Below, piece after piece: positions 24,376-28,057 of a stretch of DNA of 28,057 nucleotides (the first letter of the stretch is position 1; each line of letters begins with the position of its first letter). This DNA comes from JAWLEV01 sp041685915 (GTDB lineage: Bacteria > Chloroflexota > Anaerolineae > UBA1429). Made by a program: the position numbers and the translations under genes. Where the stretch lies: contig JAWLEV010000030.1 of NCBI GenBank assembly GCA_041685915.1, forward strand, positions 1 to 28,057, written 5' to 3'. The notes under the pieces are model-generated. The model was not told where the DNA came from. It was given only the letters and a program-made list of their open reading frames with translations, and ran no database searches.

Positions 24376-24428
24376 AAAAAGGTCTTGCAGTGGGCGAGTT
24401 TATATCGAGATGTTGGGAGTTGGGGGAA

Positions 24429-24953
24429 ATGCGAGTCGAGGTTGAGGCGCGAGAACCAAAGGAGTGTCTAAGTGGTCAGGTGGACGTGGTGGCTCAAAGA
24501 GCTGGTGTCGAGGACGTGCCGGCCATGGCCGATCTCATCAACTATTTTGCGGACAAGGAGTTGATGCTGCCCAGGTCCCAGCATCAGATCTACCAGTACC
24601 TGCGCGACTTTGTGGTGGTAAAGGATGGCGACGGGGTCATAGGGTGCGGCGCCCTGCATATCGTGTGGGCCGATCTGGGCGAGGTGCGTTCCCTGGCCGT
24701 AAAAGAGGATTGGCATGGCCGGGGTGTGGGGCGCTGCATCGTGGAGGTGCTTTTGAAAGAGGCCCGGGATCTGGGCCTGCCCCGCGTCTTTACCCTGACG
24801 TATCAGCAGGAATTTTTTGAACGTTTCGGCTTTCACGTCGTACCCCGAGAGTCCCTGCCCCACAAGATATGGGGGGATTGTCTGAACTGCCCCAAGTTTC
24901 CGAACTGTGACGAGATTGCCATGATCCTGGATTTTGAGGAGGAGGAAGGATGA
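24429..24953 (+). CDS. argA: GNAT-type N-acetylglutamate synthase (short ArgA)
   Basis: About 174 residues. A single GNAT domain with LINYFADKELMLPRS near the N-terminus, EVRSLAVKEDWHGRGVGRCIVEVLLKEA (acetyl-CoA pyrophosphate loop G-R-G-V-G-R), and FFERFGFHVVPRESLPHKIWGDC. A cysteine-bearing CLNCPKFPNC follows at the end. This is the pattern of stand-alone N-acetylglutamate synthases lacking the amino-acid-kinase domain. It would make N-acetylglutamate from glutamate and acetyl-CoA, the first arginine step. Its place between argD and argG supports this. The start is uncertain: ATG 24429 has GGGGGAA close by, and GTG 24390 would add 13 residues outside the family core. Its last four bases overlap argG (ATGA). 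Confidence 0.85.
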   Translation: MRVEVEAREPKECLSGQVDVVAQRAGVEDVPAMADLINYFADKELMLPRSQHQIYQYLRDFVVVKDGDGVIGCGALHIVWADLGEVRSLAVKEDWHGRGVGRCIVEVLLKEARDLGLPRVFTLTYQQEFFERFGFHVVPRESLPHKIWGDCLNCPKFPNCDEIAMILDFEEEEG

Positions 24954-26164
24954 TGAAAAAAGTGAAAAAGTGTGTTCTAGCCTATTCTGGTGGATTAGAT
25001 ACCTCGTGCATCGTTCCCTGGTTGAAGGAGAACTATGGTTGTGAGGTGATCTGTGTGACGGCGGATTTGGGCCAGGAGGAGGAGTTGAGTGGGTTGGAGG
25101 AAAAGGCCCTGTCCAGCGGCGCCAGCAAGATCTATATCGAGGATCTTCGGGAGGAGTTTGTAAAGGATTATGTCTTTCCCACCCTGATGGCTGGCGCCGT
25201 CTACGAGCGCGAGTATCTGTTGGGTACCTCTTTTGCGCGTCCTTTGATCGCCAAGCGCATGGTCGAGATCGCCGAGGCCGAGGGCGCAGACGCCGTCTCC
25301 CACGGCTGCACGGGCAAGGGGAACGATCAGGTCCGTTTTGAGTTGTCCTTCAAGGCGTTGAACCCTCATCTGCGGGTCATAGCGCCCTGGCGCGAGTGGG
25401 ACATCCGTTCCCGTGAGGATGCACTGGCCTATGCCAAGGCCCATGACATCCCCGTTCGCCAGAGCAGGGGATCCATCTACAGTCGAGACCGCAACTTGTG
25501 GCACCTCAGCCATGAGGGGGGCGATCTGGAGGATCCGTGGCAAGAGCCCAGCGAGGATATGTTCGTGCTTACCGCCTCGCCCCAGGAGGCGCCTGACACG
25601 CCCGGGTACGTGGAGGTGGATTTTGAGCGCGGGATCCCGGTGGCCCTGGACGGTGAGGCCATGGAACCCGTGGCCCTCGTCACTGCCCTGAATGAGATGG
25701 GCGGCAAGCACGGCGTGGGGCGCGTGGATATGGTGGAGAACCGTCTGGTGGGCATCAAATCCCGGGGCGTGTACGAGACGCCCGGCGGCACCATCCTCTA
25801 CGCGGGACACAGTGCATTGGAGACCCTGGTGCTGGATCGCGAGGCCATGCACTATAAGGACCTTATCGCTCAGCGATATGCCGAGTTGGTGTACAACGGT
25901 CGCTGGTTCACCCCCCTGCGGGAGGGGCTGGATGCCCTGGTGCAGGTGCTGCAAAAGAACGTGACGGGCACCGCGCGCCTTAAGCTCTACAAGGGGAATT
26001 GCTCCGTGGTGGGCCGCAAGTCGGACTATGGCCTCTATCGCGAGGACTATGCCACGTTTGGCGAGGACGAGGTGTACAATCAGGCCGATGCCGAAGGCTT
26101 TATCAACCTCTTTGGCCTCTCCATGAAGGTGCGTGCCCTGTTGGATATGGACGACGAGTCGTAG
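24950..26164 (+). CDS. argG: argininosuccinate synthase
   Basis: Joins citrulline and aspartate with ATP to give argininosuccinate. The 404-residue protein begins with the N-type ATP-pyrophosphatase loop AYSGGLDTS at residues 11-19. SHGCTGKGNDQVRFE (substrate binding) and APWREWDI follow in the expected order. Length is typical (about 400). It is tightly coupled to argA: ATG 24950 overlaps the argA stop in ATGATG, and the second ATG at 24953 is an alternative. The strong AGGAGGAAGG at 24938-24949 lies inside the end of argA. It is followed after 11 nt by argH. Confidence 0.97.
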   Translation: MMKKVKKCVLAYSGGLDTSCIVPWLKENYGCEVICVTADLGQEEELSGLEEKALSSGASKIYIEDLREEFVKDYVFPTLMAGAVYEREYLLGTSFARPLIAKRMVEIAEAEGADAVSHGCTGKGNDQVRFELSFKALNPHLRVIAPWREWDIRSREDALAYAKAHDIPVRQSRGSIYSRDRNLWHLSHEGGDLEDPWQEPSEDMFVLTASPQEAPDTPGYVEVDFERGIPVALDGEAMEPVALVTALNEMGGKHGVGRVDMVENRLVGIKSRGVYETPGGTILYAGHSALETLVLDREAMHYKDLIAQRYAELVYNGRWFTPLREGLDALVQVLQKNVTGTARLKLYKGNCSVVGRKSDYGLYREDYATFGEDEVYNQADAEGFINLFGLSMKVRALLDMDDES

Positions 26165-26175
26165 GGCTGGATGCC

Positions 26176-27549
26176 ATGAGTAAACTTTGGGGCGGCCGCT
26201 ATACGGGCGCCACGGACGACCTGATGTGGCGCTTTAACGCTTCCATCGACTTTGACCGGCGCCTGGCCGGGGTGGATATCAGGGGCAGCATGGCCTATGC
26301 TCGGGCGTTGGGCCAGGCGGGAGTGCTGACGCAGGAGGAAGTGGATACCCTCGTCTCGGGGCTTGAGCGGGTGGCCGATGAGTTTCGCGAGGAAGAATTC
26401 TCCTTTACTTCCACGGATGAGGATATCCACACCGCCGTCGAGCGCCGTCTAACCGAGATCGTGGGGGCCGTCGGCGGCAAGCTGCACACGGGACGGAGCC
26501 GCAACGACCAGGTGGCCACCGACGTGCGCCTCTATCTCATGGAGGCCTTGCCTCGACTCGGCAAGTTACTGCGGGACGTGCAGGAGCGGATTGTATCCGT
26601 GGCCGACGAACGTTTGGAGGTGCTCATGCCCGGCTACACCCACCTGCAGCCGGCGCAACCCATACGTTTCAGCCACTGGCTGCTCTCCTTTTTCTGGATG
26701 CTGGAGCGCGACCACGAGCGCTTGACGGAACTGTCGGAGCGCGTAGCAGTGTGCCCTCTTGGGGCCGGCGCGCTGGCGGGCAATGCCTACGGCATCGACC
26801 GTCGGGAACTGGCCCGCGATCTGGGGTTCTCGGGCGTCACAGAGAACAGCGTGGACGCCGTCAGTGATCGCGATATGGTCCTGGAGACGTTGAGTTGGGG
26901 CGCGCTGCTGGCCACGCACCTGAGCCGCCTGGCGGAGGATCTGGTCCTGTGGTCCAGTCCCTCGTATGGCTTTGTGCGGCTGGACGAGCGCTACACCACA
27001 GGTTCTAGCATCATGCCCCAAAAGCGCAATCCCGACAGCATGGAACTGGTGCGAGGCAAGACGGGGCGGCTGGTGGGCAATCTGACCCAGATGCTGGTGG
27101 TGAGCAAAGGTATTCCCTCCACCTATGACAAGGATCTGCAGGAGGACAAAGAGCCCCTGTTCGACACCCTGGATACCCTGGAGATGGTCCTGCCCGTGGT
27201 GGCCGGCGTCATAGATACGCTGGAGATCGACCCCGAGACCATGGGCGAGGCGCTGGACGAGGCCATGTTGGCCACGGACCTGGCCGACTATTTGGTGAAA
27301 AAGGGCCTTCCCTTTCGCCGGGCCCACGACCTGGTGGGGCAGGCCGTCCTGGCCAGCGAGGAGCGGGACGTTCCCCTTGGGGAACTGGACTATGCCGCTT
27401 TCCGCGACATCTCGGAGGCTTTTGAGCGCGACGTGTACGACCTCTTTGATTTTGAGGCCTCGGTCGAAGCCCGCGACGTGACCGGTGGCACGTCCCAGAG
27501 CGCTGTGGAGGAGCAACTCGAAAAGGCCTGGAGTATAGTGAAAAAGTAG
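26176..27549 (+). CDS. argH: argininosuccinate lyase
   Basis: Splits argininosuccinate into arginine and fumarate, the last step. The 457-residue protein begins MSKLWGGRYTGATDDLMWRFN, the canonical ArgH N-terminus. This fixes the start at ATG 26176; the open frame runs 59 codons further upstream inside argG but that is not part of the protein. HTGRSRNDQVATD lies near residue 108. The superfamily signature GSSIMPQKRNP at residues 276-286 carries the catalytic serine loop. The gene follows argG by 11 nt with only a weak ribosome binding site, so translation is probably coupled. No terminator is visible after the stop, and another promoter begins right there. Confidence 0.97.
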   Translation: MSKLWGGRYTGATDDLMWRFNASIDFDRRLAGVDIRGSMAYARALGQAGVLTQEEVDTLVSGLERVADEFREEEFSFTSTDEDIHTAVERRLTEIVGAVGGKLHTGRSRNDQVATDVRLYLMEALPRLGKLLRDVQERIVSVADERLEVLMPGYTHLQPAQPIRFSHWLLSFFWMLERDHERLTELSERVAVCPLGAGALAGNAYGIDRRELARDLGFSGVTENSVDAVSDRDMVLETLSWGALLATHLSRLAEDLVLWSSPSYGFVRLDERYTTGSSIMPQKRNPDSMELVRGKTGRLVGNLTQMLVVSKGIPSTYDKDLQEDKEPLFDTLDTLEMVLPVVAGVIDTLEIDPETMGEALDEAMLATDLADYLVKKGLPFRRAHDLVGQAVLASEERDVPLGELDYAAFRDISEAFERDVYDLFDFEASVEARDVTGGTSQSAVEEQLEKAWSIVKK

Positions 27550-27578
27550 TTGCCATACCTTTTCCCATCCTGTATCAT
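27550..27578 (+). promoter_or_regulatory. sigma70 promoter for the downstream oxidoreductase
   Basis: TTGCCA (27550-27555) and TATCAT (27573-27578), each one mismatch from consensus, are spaced by 17 nt. The -35 box starts on the base after the argH stop. The leader before the next ATG is about 45 nt. Confidence 0.65.
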
Positions 27579-27629
27579 GGAGTGAGTCGTTCTGGCACTG
27601 GCAGCAGGTTTGTGGAAGGGGTTGAATCC

Positions 27630-28057
27630 ATGATGGACAAACTCACAGTGGGCGTGATTGGCTGCGGGGGGATGGCTCAAAACCATGTCCGTGGCTATCT
27701 GAATTGCGGGCGCTACGAGATCGTGGCCCTATCCGACCTGGATGAGGAGGCCATGATCGAGTATGAGAAGACATTCGATATATCCGTTCGCCATTATACG
27801 GATGCGCGACGGATGCTTGACGAAGAGGACCTCGATGTGGTGTCGATCGGTGTGTGGCACACGGGGCACGCCACCTGGACCGTCGCTGCTGCAGCCCGGC
27901 AGCCTGAGGCCATCCTTTGTGAAAAACCGATGGCCGATACCCTACAGCGTGCCGAGCAGATGATGACCGCCTGTCAACGCAACGACGTCAAACTCGCCAT
28001 CGGACATCAACGTCGCTTTCTGCCCTCATATACTCTTGCTCGAGAGCTCATTGCCGA
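27630..28057 (+). CDS. Gfo/Idh/MocA family oxidoreductase, 3' truncated
   Basis: The frame from ATG 27630 (or the adjacent ATG 27633) stays open to the end of the window, giving 142 residues of the N-terminal half. The start VGVIGCGGMAQNHVRGYL is the Rossmann NAD(P) loop, and CEKPMADTLQRAEQM is the family's E-K-P motif, whose lysine contacts the cofactor and substrate. GHQRRFLPSY follows. GGAAGGGG lies about 8 nt upstream. Family members oxidise or reduce sugars, inositols or related compounds with a nucleotide cofactor; the substrate-binding half is outside the window, so the reaction cannot be named. Not obviously part of the arginine pathway. Confidence 0.88.
   Translation, partial: MMDKLTVGVIGCGGMAQNHVRGYLNCGRYEIVALSDLDEEAMIEYEKTFDISVRHYTDARRMLDEEDLDVVSIGVWHTGHATWTVAAAARQPEAILCEKPMADTLQRAEQMMTACQRNDVKLAIGHQRRFLPSYTLARELIA

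Noticed and set aside
24339..24377. Possible leader peptide (GTG start, 12 codons) between argD and argA
   Set aside because: It lies within a hairpin arm, contains no arginine codon and has no clear ribosome binding site.
25999..26175. 59-codon N-terminal extension of argH within argG
   Set aside because: The conserved ArgH protein begins at MSKLWGGRY (26176); the upstream part overlaps argG in another frame and has no family similarity.

Overview
The window looks like a piece of a moderately GC-rich bacterial chromosome, most likely Chloroflexota (Anaerolineae-like). I infer this from the gene families and their style: a PTPS-related and a DUF2723 membrane glycosyltransferase with long beta-sandwich tails, a DUF608/GH116 glucosidase, a PDZ-radical-SAM DUF512 protein and a DUF1847 protein. 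No rRNA or tRNA marker is present to confirm it. Promoters are easy to see, because several near-consensus TTGACA-N17/18-TATAAT boxes stand out in the GC-rich gaps. No tRNA, rRNA, CRISPR array, transposase or phage gene was seen.

Layout. (1) 1-6.9 kb, envelope glycan genes: a 5'-truncated PTPS-related membrane protein (+) converges on a GT4 glycosyltransferase and DUF2723 protein pair (-). (2) 7.0-9.6 kb: a lipoprotein lytic transglycosylase with TPR repeats and its own strong promoter. (3) 9.65-12.2 kb (-): a four-module sulfur/redox fusion (CoA-disulfide reductase, rhodanese, TusA, DsrE-like) behind a consensus promoter with a CRP/FNR-type palindrome at the expected transcription start. (4) 12.5-15.1 kb (-): a GH116 beta-glucosidase, divergent from the next block. 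(5) 15.2-19.1 kb (+): an overlapping cluster of D-Ala-D-Ala carboxypeptidase, 23S rRNA pseudouridine synthase, cytidylate kinase and DUF512 radical SAM protein, followed by an HPP membrane protein. (6) 20.2-20.8 kb: a DUF1847 cysteine-rich protein closed by a strong hairpin. (7) 20.9-27.5 kb: an arginine biosynthesis cluster argC-argB-argD-argA(GNAT type)-argG-argH. (8) 27.6 kb to the end: the start of a Gfo/Idh/MocA oxidoreductase.

The most striking element is the roughly 200-nt leader of the arginine cluster. A near-consensus promoter is followed by a 17-codon ORF with a good Shine-Dalgarno sequence that ends in Arg-Arg-Ser-Arg-Arg-Pro-stop. Next come a protector hairpin, a 10-bp antiterminator pairing, and a 13-bp terminator hairpin with a T-tract just before argC. 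This is the complete 1:2 / 2:3 / 3:4 geometry of ribosome-mediated transcription attenuation, here apparently sensing arginine. I read it directly from the sequence and do not know of it being described for this gene set in this phylum.

The arginine cluster also carries unusual intergenic structures. A roughly 92-bp element with 14-15-bp terminal inverted repeats and TAGTG flanking repeats lies between argB and argD, and a long hairpin lies between argD and argA. A family of GTCGGA...TCCGAC palindromes recurs in three other gaps.
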